The notes under the pieces: model-generated
What the model saw: only the letters and a program-made list of their open reading frames with translations
Told to the model about the DNA's origin: nothing
Databases searched by the model: none
Shown: piece after piece, positions 23,209 to 33,314 of the stretch
How the letters are laid out: each line of letters begins with the position of its first letter
Position numbering within the stretch: position 1 is the first letter of the stretch
From: Delphinapterus leucas
Lineage: Eukaryota; Chordata; Mammalia; Artiodactyla; Monodontidae
DNA: 64,000 nt
Direction: 5' to 3'
Assembly (NCBI RefSeq): GCF_002288925.2
Contig: NW_022098004.1
Location: forward strand, 14,208,581-14,272,580
Position numbers and translations under genes: made by a program

Positions 23209-23560
23209 CTTTTTTTTTTTTAATTTATTATTTATTTTTGGCTGCACTGGGTCTTCGTTGCTGCGCGCGGGCTTTCTCTATTAGTGGCAAATGAGCGCTA
23301 CTCTTTGTTGCGGTGTGCAGGCTTATTGCGGTGGCTTCTCTTGTTGCGGAGCACAGGCTCTAGGGCATGCGGGCTTCAGTAGTTGTGGCACGTGGGCTCA
23401 GTAGTTGTGGCTCGCAGGCTCTAGAGCGCAGGGGCGGTAGTTGTGGCACACGGGCTTAGTTGCTCCGCGGCATGTGGGATCTTCCCGGACCAGGGCTCGA
23501 ACCCCTGTCCCCTGCATTGGCAGGCGGATTCTCAATCACTGTGCCACCAGGGAAGCCCCT
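23209..23560 (-). mobile_element. CHR-type SINE, long form
   Basis: Minus-strand copy with a T-rich tail. Direct repeat ctctctattc at 23199-23208 and 23561-23570. Confidence 0.95.
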
Positions 23561-23570
23561 CTCTCTATTC

Positions 23571-23751
23571 TTTCTTTTAACTTTTTATTTCTTTTTAAAA
23601 TTCTCTTCCCATTTAGGTTGTTACATAATATTGAGCAGAGTTCCCTGTGCTATACAGTAGGTCCTTGTTGGTTATCCATTTTAAATATAGCAGTGTGTAC
23701 ATGTCAATCCCAAACTGCCTAACTATCCCTTCCTCCTTCCCTTCCCCCCTG
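23571..23751 (-). mobile_element. Short LINE-1 3' end
   Basis: Inverted L1 3'UTR ('gagcagagttccctgtgctatacagtaggtcc', 'ttatccattttaaatatagcagtgtgtacatgtcaatcccaaac'). Together with the adjacent SINE it is flanked by cactctctattc at 23197-23208 and 23752-23763. Confidence 0.85.
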
Positions 23752-23763
23752 CACTCTCTATTC

Positions 23764-25330
23764 TTCCTGCCATAATGCAATAGGTGTCTAAGACTAATCC
23801 CTCCTTCTCTCCTCTGTGTCCCGGGTCTTTCCACCTTCTCAGGGAATGTGATTCCATCAATCATTTCTCTATCCTGTATCTCTCGGTCTCTCTCTCTGAA
23901 CTTCATCCCAAAGGCGCAGAGGAGCCTCTCTCCTGGTTCCATCAACATTTACATATGCGTGTCTCTACCATCTTGAAAATAAGTCTCTCAAATTCGTGAC
24001 TTGCTCCAATCATTGTCCTATCTCTCCCCTACTTCCTTCATGGCCAAAGTTCTTGAAAGAGCTGTGTGATCATGGTTTTCACTTCATCATCTCCCAGCAA
24101 TTCTTCAACTCATGAAAAATGTTTCTCCTCTATCATATCCCTGAAACTCTCTCCTTGAAGACCTGAAATAACCTTGTTTGTTGTTACATCCAACCTGGAA
24201 TTCTTTGTCCTTATCTTTACTGAACTCCTGACACTATTCAACACTGTGGTCTTCCTTCTTCAAACATTCTCTTTCTGTGACTTTGGCAACAACCTCCTGG
24301 TTTTCCTCCTATGCTCATTCTTCCTTAAGCTTCTCTGTAGGCTCCAGTACCACTGTCTATGCATTAAATGTTGGTGTCCTCAGAGTTCTCCACTAGGCCT
24401 TCTATTCTACCCTCCTCAGTCTACATGCTCCCCTAGGATGTCTCGTCAAATTTCCAGGCAATCCTTAAATAACGTGATGATTCTCAATGTTACTTGTTCA
24501 ACCCAGAGCTCACTGCTGAGGCTACAGCCAGCTGGCCAACTGCCTAACAGAATTAGAAATTATCCCTCTTCTCCTTTATTCACCACATCCAGTCCCATCT
24601 TTACAAAGCATTATCTTGACCCCACCATCCCAGCCAGCTACCTCCCCTTTTCTTCACCCCATATGCAACAGCGTTTCTTGAAAATTCTCTTAAACTCTTC
24701 AATCAAGCTTACTACTATACAACGCCATTGAAACAGCTCTTGTCAAGATCACTCATGACTCCTGCATTGCTAAAGGCAGTGGACAATTTTCAAGTCTCAT
24801 CTTACTTTGATCTCTCAGCAGCATTTGACACAGTTAGTCACCTACTTTTCCTTAATATCCATCCTTCACTTGGCTTCTTCTGGTTTACCTCCTTCCTCAC
24901 TGACTTTCCGTCTCAGTCTTCTTTGCTCATTTCTCCTTTCTCCCTGACTCTTAACATTGGGGTTAACAAAGGCTCATTTCTTGGCCCTCTTCTCTACACT
25001 AATCCCCTGAGAGATCTTATCCAATCTCAAGCCATAAATGTCATCTCTAGATCTATGATTCCTAGATATATATATATATATATATATATATATCTTCAAT
25101 CCAGACCTCTCTTCCAACCTCTATTCTCTTATATACAACTGCCTGCTCAACTTTTCCACTTAAATGCATCCTAGGCATCTCTGATCAAACCGAGATCCAA
25201 TTCCAGTCCCAAACACCTCTTCTGCCCACAGCCTTCCACATGTCAATAGATGGGAACTCACTCTCCCAGTTGTACAGGCCCAAACCTTGGTCTCATCATA
25301 TACAAGTTAACTCATTTCCTTTTATTATGC
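23764..25330 (+). repeat. L2 LINE ORF2 with reverse-transcriptase relic
   Basis: Continues the L2 copy. Around 24805-25010 the frame still reads FDLSAAFDTVSH (RT motif A region, normally DLSAAFDTVDH) and GSFLGPLLYTNPL (normally GSVLGPLLFLLYINDL). 'cccagttgtacaggcccaaaccttggtctcatcat' near 25268-25302 matches the segment after RT. Stops and frameshifts show it is dead. A (TA)n has expanded inside it at 25065-25093. Confidence 0.85.
25065..25093. repeat. (TA)n microsatellite
   Basis: Pure TA dinucleotide run inside the L2 copy. Confidence 0.97.
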
Positions 25331-25670
25331 TTTCTCCATTTGTGTCTTTTTACCATGGTTTCAAGAATTTTTTTTCGAGAGGGCTCCTAGGTACAAAGCT
25401 TGAGCAAGCTTAAAAATGTCTCCTTTATTCTCAAAGGATATTTAGACTTTCTTTCCCTCATAAGTTTGTAGAATTTGTTCCATGATCACCTGGTAATGAG
25501 TATTGCATTAGTTCTTCTTTCCTGACCTCTCCATTCATCTTGTGATTTGTTGAATTTCATCACTGAAGTAGGTGGGTTTTTTTTTTTTCAAACTCTTTTC
25601 TTATTGAATTCATGTTAATTTCCTCTGTAGCTCAAAGCAATTGCAGGGAACTTTAACTAGCTTCCTTGTT
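25331..25670. other. No gene seen
   Basis: Between L2 and L1. 'ctcctaggtacaaagcttgagcaagcttaaaa' and the following T-rich sequence are not assigned. Confidence 0.45.
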
Positions 25671-26030
25671 TTTTTTGTTTTTTTTTTTTTTGGATTTTTT
25701 TTTCCCCTTGTTTTGTTTTTTTACTTTTTTTTTTTAACATCTTTATTGGAGTATAATTTCTTTACAACGTTGTGTTAGTTTCTGCTGTATAACAAAGTGA
25801 ATCAGCTATATTCATACGTGTATCCCCATATCCCCTCCCTCTTGTGACTCCCTCCCACCCTCCTTATCCCACCACTCTAGGCGGTGGCAAAGCAGAGAGC
25901 TGATCTCCCTGTGCTATGCGGCTGCTTCCCACTAGCTATCTATTTTACATTTGGTAGTATATATATGTCAATGTTACTCTCTCACTTCGTCCCAGTTTAC
26001 CCTTCCCCCTCCCTGTGTCCTCAAGTAACT
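25671..26030 (-). mobile_element. LINE-1 3' end, 5'-truncated
   Basis: T-rich tail (25671-25737), then inverted L1 3'UTR ('catctttattggagtataatttctttacaacgttgtgttagtttctgctgtataacaaagtg', 'gctgatctccctgtgctatgcggctgcttcc'). Confidence 0.88.
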
Positions 26031-26309
26031 CTTCCTTTCATTTCACTCACCTGCAGAATGCTTCCTTAGTTACCATGTTGCTTCATGTTGCTCATGCTTC
26101 AAATGTACAGCTCTACCCAGTTCTTCATTCTGCTTTGTAGAAAGAGGATGACAACTCCTTAACCTTATCTAGGACCTTTCTTCCCCCCTTCCAGCTACAT
26201 TCTGAGGCCAGGGAACTGTATTCTGTCCACTTTCCTATAGCCTGAGGGCAGGAACTTGGGAACGAGCTTGGCAAACTTCCTGCAGCCTTTGGTATAGGAC
26301 TGGGCTTAC

Positions 26310-26468
26310 CTTCCCTTCTAAGATTTTGTCAACGTCCAGGCCGGGGCGCCCCCTTTCCATGGGGGTGGGGGAGGGGCGGGTGTCCTCGGGCGTCATCGCA
26401 GTTCCCTGACGCATCATGGAATCCTGGTAGATGATAACACCTGGGCACTTTTCCTGGCTCAGGAAAAC
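26310..26468 (-). CDS. Candidate orphan coding exon (unrecognised protein)
   Basis: On the minus strand a 159-nt segment is open in one frame for exactly 53 codons. It is bounded upstream by an acceptor-like tatgacctcag and downstream by a near-ideal donor AAG|GTAAGC (intron starts at 26309). The frame begins VFLSQEKCPGVIIYQDSMM and ends GLDVDKILEGK, and an in-frame TGA lies just upstream of the acceptor. Both ends are phase 0. The segment carries about nine CpGs in CpG-poor surroundings and lies between repeats rather than in one. I do not recognise the protein and found no convincing partner exon. Against it: the acceptor's pyrimidine tract is modest, and a G-rich run in the middle raises GC and so lowers stop-codon frequency. 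It could instead be a regulatory element. Confidence 0.25.
26361..26380 (+). other. G-quadruplex-forming run
   Basis: Four adjacent G-tracts of 5, 5, 4 and 3 guanines separated by single bases, inside the candidate exon interval. The fold is inferred from the pattern. Confidence 0.55.
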
Positions 26469-27486
26469 CTGAGGTCATAGGTGGAAACCTCTACTCTTGG
26501 AAGAGATTTCCTTGCCTTTTCTCTAAGTTCCCTACTCCCAATTTTGTCAGCTTCTATTCAAATCAGGGGCGTCGGTGGGAATTCTCAAGGTTGTGCACCT
26601 TCCTTCCTTTCTTTGTGTCACTCTCTGGGGAAAGGGGGATGTAAGGGCTGCACTAAGTCACACCAGAATCTGCTTTTCTTTTTGTCGGGCGCTCTTCAGT
26701 TTATAGCATGAGGACAAGGTCTTTTCCCTTGTTTGGTTGTTGCTGGCAATTATTTTTAACTGGTTTATTTCACTGAGTGGTGGGGACAGTGATTCTGGAA
26801 GCAAAAAAGTGGTTTTTTTAAATTGTTTGGAGACTGGCCATTCCACTCTACCATCCTTAGGGACAGGGTTGGGTGCGGGAGGAGATGAAATGTGGTGAAC
26901 TTACACAGACCCCAGCCTGGTGGCAGCGGCAGGCTCTTCTCAGGGAGCCTGGTATTTTTTTTTTCGAAGGATATCTGGCTACCACAACCCTCATTTACTC
27001 TTTCTGCTGCCCTGTGTTTTCTCAGCAAGGAGTAGTGTCACCCTTAACACAGAAAGGGCTTCTATTGTACTTGACTTTAGAACAGCACAAGTGGGAGAAC
27101 CAGGAAGCTGCTCCCCACTCAGCAACCAGGCTCAGGAAGGAAGCAGCCCAGCAGTGTGAAGGGGTGGAGTAGGCGGGCTGAGCCCCAGGCACTGTAATAA
27201 AGACACAGCGTGACAGAAGGAGACGGGTGGGAAATCCGGGCTTGGGCAGTGGTCTTGGGATGGAGTGGGGGAAAAGACGGAGGTGAGATGGGTGGGAGAT
27301 CTGCAAATCTAACATCTCCCATCATCACCCAAGGTCCACAGCTGCCAGTGGGAGAAAACCAGCATCCCCGAGGAGCAATGAAAACATGGTAACTGAGCAC
27401 TGGAGCTTCGAATTAGTGAACAAATCCCAAGAAAACTCTGACACAATGGGCTTTGGCCTCAGAAGGCAGAAACCTTTTAAGTGCCA
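26469..27486. other. Unassigned stretch between exon-like candidates
   Basis: Not recognisably repetitive. It contains a T10 run at 26954-26963 and a good minus-strand donor-like ctgt|gtaagttc near 26900, but no matching acceptor or frame. No gene can be supported. Confidence 0.4.
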
Positions 27487-27765
27487 ATGATCGTCGCCCT
27501 GCTCTTCATCTTAGGCTCTGTCTCGGTGACGGATGGCCACCCGCGTAGTGCCCTGGCATTTCGAAGCACAAAATAATTGGCTGCAGAAGGTTGTCGGACG
27601 CCTTTGTGGGAAGGAAGCTGCAAAAACAAATTCTATCAACTCAGATATTTTTTGATATTTGGAATCGGAGAGCACAAATTCTGTTATGTGACTTCTCCAC
27701 GATATGAAATTGTTCTTTACTATAAAACCAAAAAGAGTAAAATGAAAACAGCCCTCCATATTTAG
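27487..27765 (+). pseudogene. Possible decayed secreted Kunitz-like protein
   Basis: From an ATG at 27487 the frame reads MIVALLFILGSVSVTDGHPR, which has the shape of a cleavable signal peptide. It reaches a TAA at codon 30 (27574-27576), then stays open for 62 more codons to a stop at 27765. After that TAA comes CRTPLWEGSCK (C36, P39, W41, G43, C45, K46). This reproduces the start of a Kunitz inhibitor domain: C-x8-C, proline three after the first Cys, an aromatic, glycine two before the second Cys, lysine at the P1 position; RYF follows nine codons later. The C-terminal half does not match well: spacing to the next Cys is too long and later cysteines are missing or out of frame. There is no poly(A) tail or target-site duplication. 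Chance resemblance is quite possible. Confidence 0.22.
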
Positions 27766-28004
27766 CAGTTAAATAGCCATTTGCTTTAAAGAGATTTCTG
27801 GATGTTTTTTGTTCCTCTCTGTATCATCCCTGTAAAGGGCATAGAGTTCTCCACTTCTTTGAAGGAGAAACTGAAGCAACAATAACCCAAGAGTATAGAG
27901 TTAGCAGAGCTGTGAAAGCTTAGTAACAGTAGCTACACTATTGATACTGCTAATATTAGTTAATGAACGAATGAATATTAATGTAGTTAAACTTAATGCT
28001 GGCA

Positions 28005-28180
28005 CTGGGTTACTCATTTAGTCCTCCCAACAACCAGATTATTACTATTATCTCTATTTTACAGAAGAGAATGTGACTTGAACAGGTTCAAGAGCTTGAA
28101 CAAAACCACACAGCTAGCACCTGGTGAAGTTAGGACAAGACACAGGTCATCTGACCTCAGAGCCTCTTCAATCACCACGT
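28005..28180 (-). repeat. MIR SINE
   Basis: Inverted MIR: 'ttactattatctctattttacagaagagaatg', 'accacacagctagcacctggtgaagttaggacaagac'. Confidence 0.85.
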
Positions 28181-28184
28181 GCCT

Positions 28185-28745
28185 GCCTAGTTATCTATTG
28201 CTGCATAACGAACTAGCCCAAAATTTACTAGCCTAGGGGTGGAACTTCCGGAATGGTGGAGGAAAACTTAGTGGCTTAAAACAACATCTGTTATCTTACG
28301 GTTTTTGTGGGTCGGGAATTGGAGCACAGCTGGGTGCCTCTGGCTCTGGGTCCCTCCCAAGCCTATAATCAAGGTGTCAGCTTGGACTGCAGGATCTCAA
28401 GGCTCGAGTGGGAAAGGATCTGCTTCCAAGCTCACGCCCATGCTTGCTGGCAGGATTTAGCTCCTTGCTGGCCCTTGGCCAGATGCCACCCCGAGTTCCT
28501 TGCCCCATGGACCTCTCCATAGGGCACAACGTGGCAGCTTGCTGTATCAGAGCAAATAAACAAGAACCAGAGAGAAAGAGTCTGAGCGAGATGGAAGTCC
28601 CAGTCTTTTGTAACCTAATTTTGCCACAGTCTGTTCATTAGAAGCAAGAGTCACTAGATCCAGCTCACACTTAAGGGGAGGGGGTTACACAGAGGACAAT
28701 TCCTGTGGATGCCAGGAAGTAGTGATCCTTGAGAGCCATTTCAGA
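28185..28745 (-). mobile_element. Ancient LTR, ERVL-like
   Basis: 'tagttatctattgctgcataacgaactagcccaaaatttac', 'gtggcttaaaacaacatctgttatc', 'ggaattggagcacagctgggtgcctctggctc', 'gcaagagtcactagatccagctcacacttaaggggaggggg' match a common mammalian LTR family of ERVL/MLT2 type. The subfamily and orientation call are tentative. No viral genes. Confidence 0.6.
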
Positions 28746-30585
28746 AGCCGCCTGTCACCGTGTCCTTCTCCAGTAACTGCCCCTCTCCCATCACTCACTG
28801 GGGCAGGCTAAATGGTATGATTGTATAATGTGACTGTGACCCCCTAGCCACAGTCCAGAGCTGGACACCTGACCCAAACCTGGCCAGTTAGATACGTCCC
28901 CCCATGGGAATTCAGAATTACAATCCAGAGACCCTGGTTGGTTTCTAGGAGAGGCTTCAAATGGACTGAAATTAACAGGAGCTATGAGGCAGCCATCTTC
29001 GGCTGTGCTCCAAAATAAGCAGAGAGAGCCACATATGAGGGGGGCGGCGGGGGAGGGGAGGAAGAAAGAGAGAGACAGACAGATAGATAATGCTTCCTCC
29101 CCTGGATTTGAGAGGTGCAATAAGAAGTTTAGGTTTCTGTCACGTGTAACCAGGGGTGATAGTCATAATACTTAACCACCGATAAGGCGCAAATGCCAAC
29201 CAATCCAGAGGGAACTCACCATAAACATCTAGTGCAGCCCACTGCTGGACTCTGGGTGCTCATCAGCTCTTGCCCGCCGCCCCACCACAGCTCACCTCTT
29301 TCCCACCTCGACCACACTGCTGCCCTCTGAGAGTGAGGCTGCAGGAAAGTGTGACCTAAGAACCTCAGGATCACCAGAGCAGGACCACGCAGCAGATCAC
29401 ACAAACTGTAGTGCGATCACAGCTTTCCTCTGTAGCCCACTGGGGAGTCAGTATTCGCTTTCAGACAACTCACAGATGAGTTTTTGTGATAACGTCAAGT
29501 GCGTTCACTGTGATCCCAGCAGTAACACACACAAGTGGCCTATACAGGGATGGAAAGCTTCCATCTGATCTGTGTGAGAAGGGGCTAGATCCACTAGTGG
29601 GTTGTGGGATTTGGGGAACTTGCCACTCCGTCTAAAACAGGAACATGGAGCTCCTTGATACACTCCAGGGACTGGGAACCCCTAGACTGTATGCACAGAG
29701 AGTTGTGGGTATTCACAGGTATGTAGGTAACATCAGGCACTCCAATGACATGACGAAGACAACACAAAATGAAGACAAGACAAAAAGACAAGAGGTGCTG
29801 TTTAGGGAAAGGATTAGGTTTCTTATGACTATTTTTTAAATTAAATCAACTGAGAGTCAGCAAAATCAGTGAACGCTCACCCAGCCTGATTCTGCTCAGG
29901 AACAAGGAGTAAACACAGCATTCCTCTCTAGACTCGGAAGAATTTCCACCCTGACTCCTTGTCTCCCCACCATTTTCTTTCTCCATTAGGAATAAACTTC
30001 AATGAGTGCCATCTGAAAGCCGGTAAGGAATTGATCACTGAAGGAAGTTTTGCCCTGCACATTAAACCAAAATCTGATTTCCTTTTGAGATATCCTGTTG
30101 AGTTAAACCTCTGCATGAGAGCTATACAGTCAGAGGATTTTTTTTCCTACGTTAGATATTATGGATGATTGCTCTGCTTCCTTGTCCAATGATATATGGG
30201 GTAAATTGTTACAATTTGCAACAGACAGATTTATGCCCCTGTCTCACAACTGAGCGTGGTGTGCACGTTTCTTTCTTTAAAAAAGTAAGGTATATACTTC
30301 GATGCACTGAAGTGGAGATCAATATTCATAATTATAAGTCATAACTCACAATACAAATTTTCCTTGAATCAGGAATTTTTCCCTAGAAGAGATTTTTCTT
30401 AAGGTATATGTTACTTTTATAATTAAAGGAAGGAGGAAAAAATATATATATATATGTAGTCGTCATTTTTTTATCAGAGCTTTAGATGAATTAATTGCAA
30501 AATCCTGTCCTACATTACCAACTGGACGTGCAGCAACCACATGTTTCTATGTGGAGATGTCCTTTGGAGGTTCATCATCATCAGG
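28746..30585. other. No gene seen
   Basis: Mixed sequence with a short AG/CAGA/GATA-rich run (29060-29090). None of the short open frames has recognisable protein features. 29975-29993 is a good acceptor-like tract (tttctttctccattag) but no supported exon follows. Confidence 0.45.
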
Positions 30586-30589
30586 AAGA

Positions 30590-30830
30590 GTGCATGATAT
30601 TTTCTGAGCACTCACTGTGTGCCAGGCACCACACTAAACACTAGGCATGCATCTGCTCACTGGAGCCTCACAGCAACCCTCCCAATAACTATTATTATCT
30701 CCATTTTACAGAAGAGGAAATTGAGTCATCAAAAGGTTCAGAAATTTAACCAAAGGTGCACGTTTAGTAACTGGGAGAGCAGGGATTTGGAACCAGGTCT
30801 GCTTTATTCCAATGTTTACTCTGAACCACT
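30590..30830 (-). repeat. MIR SINE
   Basis: Nearly full-length inverted MIR: 'tgagcactcactgtgtgccaggcacc', 'attattatctccattttacagaagaggaaattgag', 'agtaactgggagagcagggatttggaaccagg'. Confidence 0.9.
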
Positions 30831-30964
30831 GTCTTTGATCCCTAAACTTGAGACTCTAAAAATATCAAGTTGCCTTAAGTATTTAGTAATATAGTTAGTA
30901 ACCTTCCAAATAGTCTCACCCAGCATCACCCCGCTCCTTCAACTGGCCTACGTAAAACTTTAAG

Positions 30965-31500
30965 TACCGTATCAGTTAGCTACTGCTACAGAGTAAACTC
31001 TCCCCAAAACTAAGCGACATGAAACAGTAAGTACTTGTGATTGCTCGAGTCTGCATGGGTCAGCTGAGCAGTTCTTCTGGTCTCTGCTAGACTTACTCAC
31101 GTAACTGAGGTCACCTGTGGGTCATGTAGGCAGTCCTGCTGACCTTAATTGGGCTCTCACACCACTGGGGTCTGTAGGTTACTGATGGCCTGGTCCTGAT
31201 GGCCTCGTCTGGGACAACTAGCCTGTGCTCCACGTGGTCCTCACCCTCCAGCAGGCTAGTCCAGGCTTTTTCATACGACAGTGGCAGGGTTTCAAAAGCA
31301 AGCAAGAGATTGCAGAAGAGTGCAAGGCACCTGGAGGCCCCGGCTTGAAACTAAAAGATGCCACATTCTATGGCCCAAAGCAAGACATAAGGCGAGCCTG
31401 GAGTCAGAGTGGGCAGGGACTAGAAATTCTCACTGCAAAGGGTATGGATACAGGGAGTCACTAACTGGGGCCATTGATGCAATCAATCTTCCACAATGAA
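30965..31500 (-). mobile_element. Ancient LTR, ERVL-like
   Basis: 'tcagttagctactgctacagagtaaactctccccaaaactaagcgac', 'tcctcaccctccagcaggctagtccaggctttttcata', 'gcaaagggtatggatacagggag' match the same broad LTR class as the 28.2-kb element but a different subfamily. Tentative classification. Confidence 0.6.
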
Positions 31501-31564
31501 TAGCTGTGGAAACAGTCAAACACCTATTTTGACACCAGTAACAATACTGGTTGAATGCAGGGTA

Positions 31565-31735
31565 TGTGTGGACTCTCTCACAACTTCTCTATTACAATTG
31601 CCCCTCATATGAAAGGAAATTGAGGCTTAAAGAAATGAAGAAACTTGCTCGCAATCTGACACTTCTGCACAAAGGACATAGCCTTAGCTTGGCTGGCTCT
31701 CCGACCAACTGGGCCCTGAGCCAGAGGCTCTGGTA
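31565..31735 (-). repeat. MIR SINE, divergent
   Basis: 'gaaaggaaattgaggcttaaagaaatgaagaaacttgctcgcaatctgacact' resembles the inverted MIR core. Confidence 0.6.
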
Positions 31736-31760
31736 GCTTCTTTTCTTAAAAAGCATAAAG

Positions 31761-32096
31761 GGCTTCCCTGGTGGCGCAGTGGTTAAGAATCCGCCTGCCA
31801 ATGCAGAGGACACAGGTTGGAGCCCTGGTCCTGGAAGATCCCACATGCCTGTGCGTCACAACTACTAAGCCTGCACTCTAGAGCCCACGAGCCACAACTA
31901 CTAAATCCGTGTGCCACAACTACTGAAGCCCGCGTGCCTAAAGCCCATGCTCCGCAACAAGAGAAGCCACTGCAATGAGAAGCCCGTGCACCGCAACAAA
32001 GAGTAGCCCCCAATCGCCACAACTACAGAAAGCCTGCGCGCAGCAACGAAGACCCAATGCAGCCACAGATAAAAATAAATAAATTTATTTTTTTAA
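31761..32096 (+). mobile_element. CHR-type SINE, long form
   Basis: Complete copy with aaataaataaattta tail. Perfect 13-bp direct repeat aaaaagcataaag at 31748-31760 and 32097-32109. Confidence 0.97.
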
Positions 32097-32399
32097 AAAA
32101 AGCATAAAGATTGATCTGTACCTACCTGGTCCCAAATGTGTATTCAAGGGTTTAGCCCTTTGATTTTTCACCCTTTCAGTGGAGGGTCCTATGAAATTGA
32201 TAGGACCTGAGAGCTCACAACTCTGAAAAAGCTCCTTCTCGGTTTACTGCTCTGGGAGCTTTTGCTCTAATTCCAAAGTGTGTGTGGTGCCTGGTGGCAT
32301 AATAGCCTTCTTTAGAACGGTAAACAAGATCAGTCTCAGCTATTGGATTTCATGTCCTATAAGTACACTGGAGGAATGAACAGGGGCTAGGGACCAGGC

Positions 32400-32530
32400 A
32401 CTTCGGAAGGCCTTTGTTTCTTCATCTGCAAATGATAAATATTTAACCTGACCCTGTCTCGCTCATAGAATATTTAGGAGGACCCAAGGAGGCCATGAGT
32501 GTGAGTATGCTTTACGAAGATAAAAGGTCT
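32400..32530 (+). repeat. MIR SINE fragment
   Basis: 'gtttcttcatctgcaaatgataaatatttaacctgaccctgtctcgctcatagaatatttaggagg' follows the MIR 3' half. Confidence 0.6.
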
Positions 32531-32744
32531 GGGGATGTGACGCAGAGCAAAGGAGGGGAGGAAGCAGAATAGAACAGGAGACAAGAGGAAAGAGGGTAGA
32601 ACAGGATCTAGGAGAAGAGTAAAGGTGGACTCCTCTACCCAGAACCCGCCCACATAGGCTCAGTTTTAGGCCACAGAAACTCTTACCCAGACCCTTATGT
32701 GAAAAGCAGACAACCCCTTACTCACCAGTAATACATTGGCTACT

Positions 32745-32758
32745 CTGCCCCCTGCTGA
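32745..32758 (-). promoter_or_regulatory. CTCF-like motif
   Basis: On the minus strand TCAGCAGGGGGCAG matches 13 of 14 positions of the CTCF core CCASYAGRKGGCRS; only the first base differs. It lies outside any repeat I recognise. CTCF sites anchor chromatin loops; occupancy is inferred from the motif only. Confidence 0.5.
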
Positions 32759-33165
32759 CCATCATGTGTAAGAGTATAAACACTGAACAGCCAGTGGAAA
32801 CAATGAACTTGGGTTTCAGAGACCACCAGACCACACATGTACCAAGGAACCTATGAGGACTTTCTGCCTACTCAGCCCCAAGGCTGCTTATTAGGCCTAG
32901 TTCAGAATCTCCCCCCTCCCTTCTCCTTTTCCCCCAGGGATCCAGAGAATCGGCATTTGATCCTTTGCCTCAGGCATTGGTACCATCCACTCTCTAAGTT
33001 ATGGTTGTAACATGGGACCCAGTCTTCCCAGCTTCTCTGTTCTCTGCAAAGACAAAGCCCACGGGTCATTATTTCTTTCCAGCGTTTTACTGCTAATCAC
33101 CGTGGAGAAATGGCAGGTGGGGCGGGGGGGAGTGGAGAGGGATGCAATACAGCAAAAAATTCAAC
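32759..33165. other. No gene seen
   Basis: Non-repetitive sequence to the right of the CTCF-like motif. No recognisable product. Confidence 0.45.
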
Positions 33166-33169
33166 CACG

Positions 33170-33295
33170 TTATCAAAAAATGAAGGGGCTTGCCCAAGGT
33201 CACAGAGTTAGTAAGCAAGGGAGCTGGGATTTGAATGCAGGCTTTCTGATTCCAACACCCACAAGCTTAACCATTAGAATACACTGCCCCTCACT
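33170..33295 (-). repeat. MIR SINE
   Basis: 'ggggcttgcccaaggtcacagagttagtaagcaagggagctgggatttgaatgcaggctttctgattcc' is the inverted MIR core. Confidence 0.9.
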
Positions 33296-33314
33296 ACAAG
33301 TAATGAGACTGATC

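Noticed and set aside
24174..25174. Adjacent 185- and 148-codon frames as possible genes
   Set aside because: They lie in an L2 LINE; the SAAFDTV and GPLLYTNPL segments are L2 reverse transcriptase, with frameshifts.
26343..26360. gcgccccct as a second CTCF site
   Set aside because: Only the 3' part of the CTCF core matches; the CCASY half does not.
26890..26970. Minus-strand exon ending ctgt|gtaagttc as partner of the exon at 26310-26468
   Set aside because: The upstream acceptor is preceded by a poly(A) run instead of pyrimidines, and splicing to the candidate gives a frame with an early stop.
29975..30026. Mini-exon after a good acceptor tract (33 nt, then gtaagg)
   Set aside because: Too short to judge and no partner exons; such matches arise often by chance.
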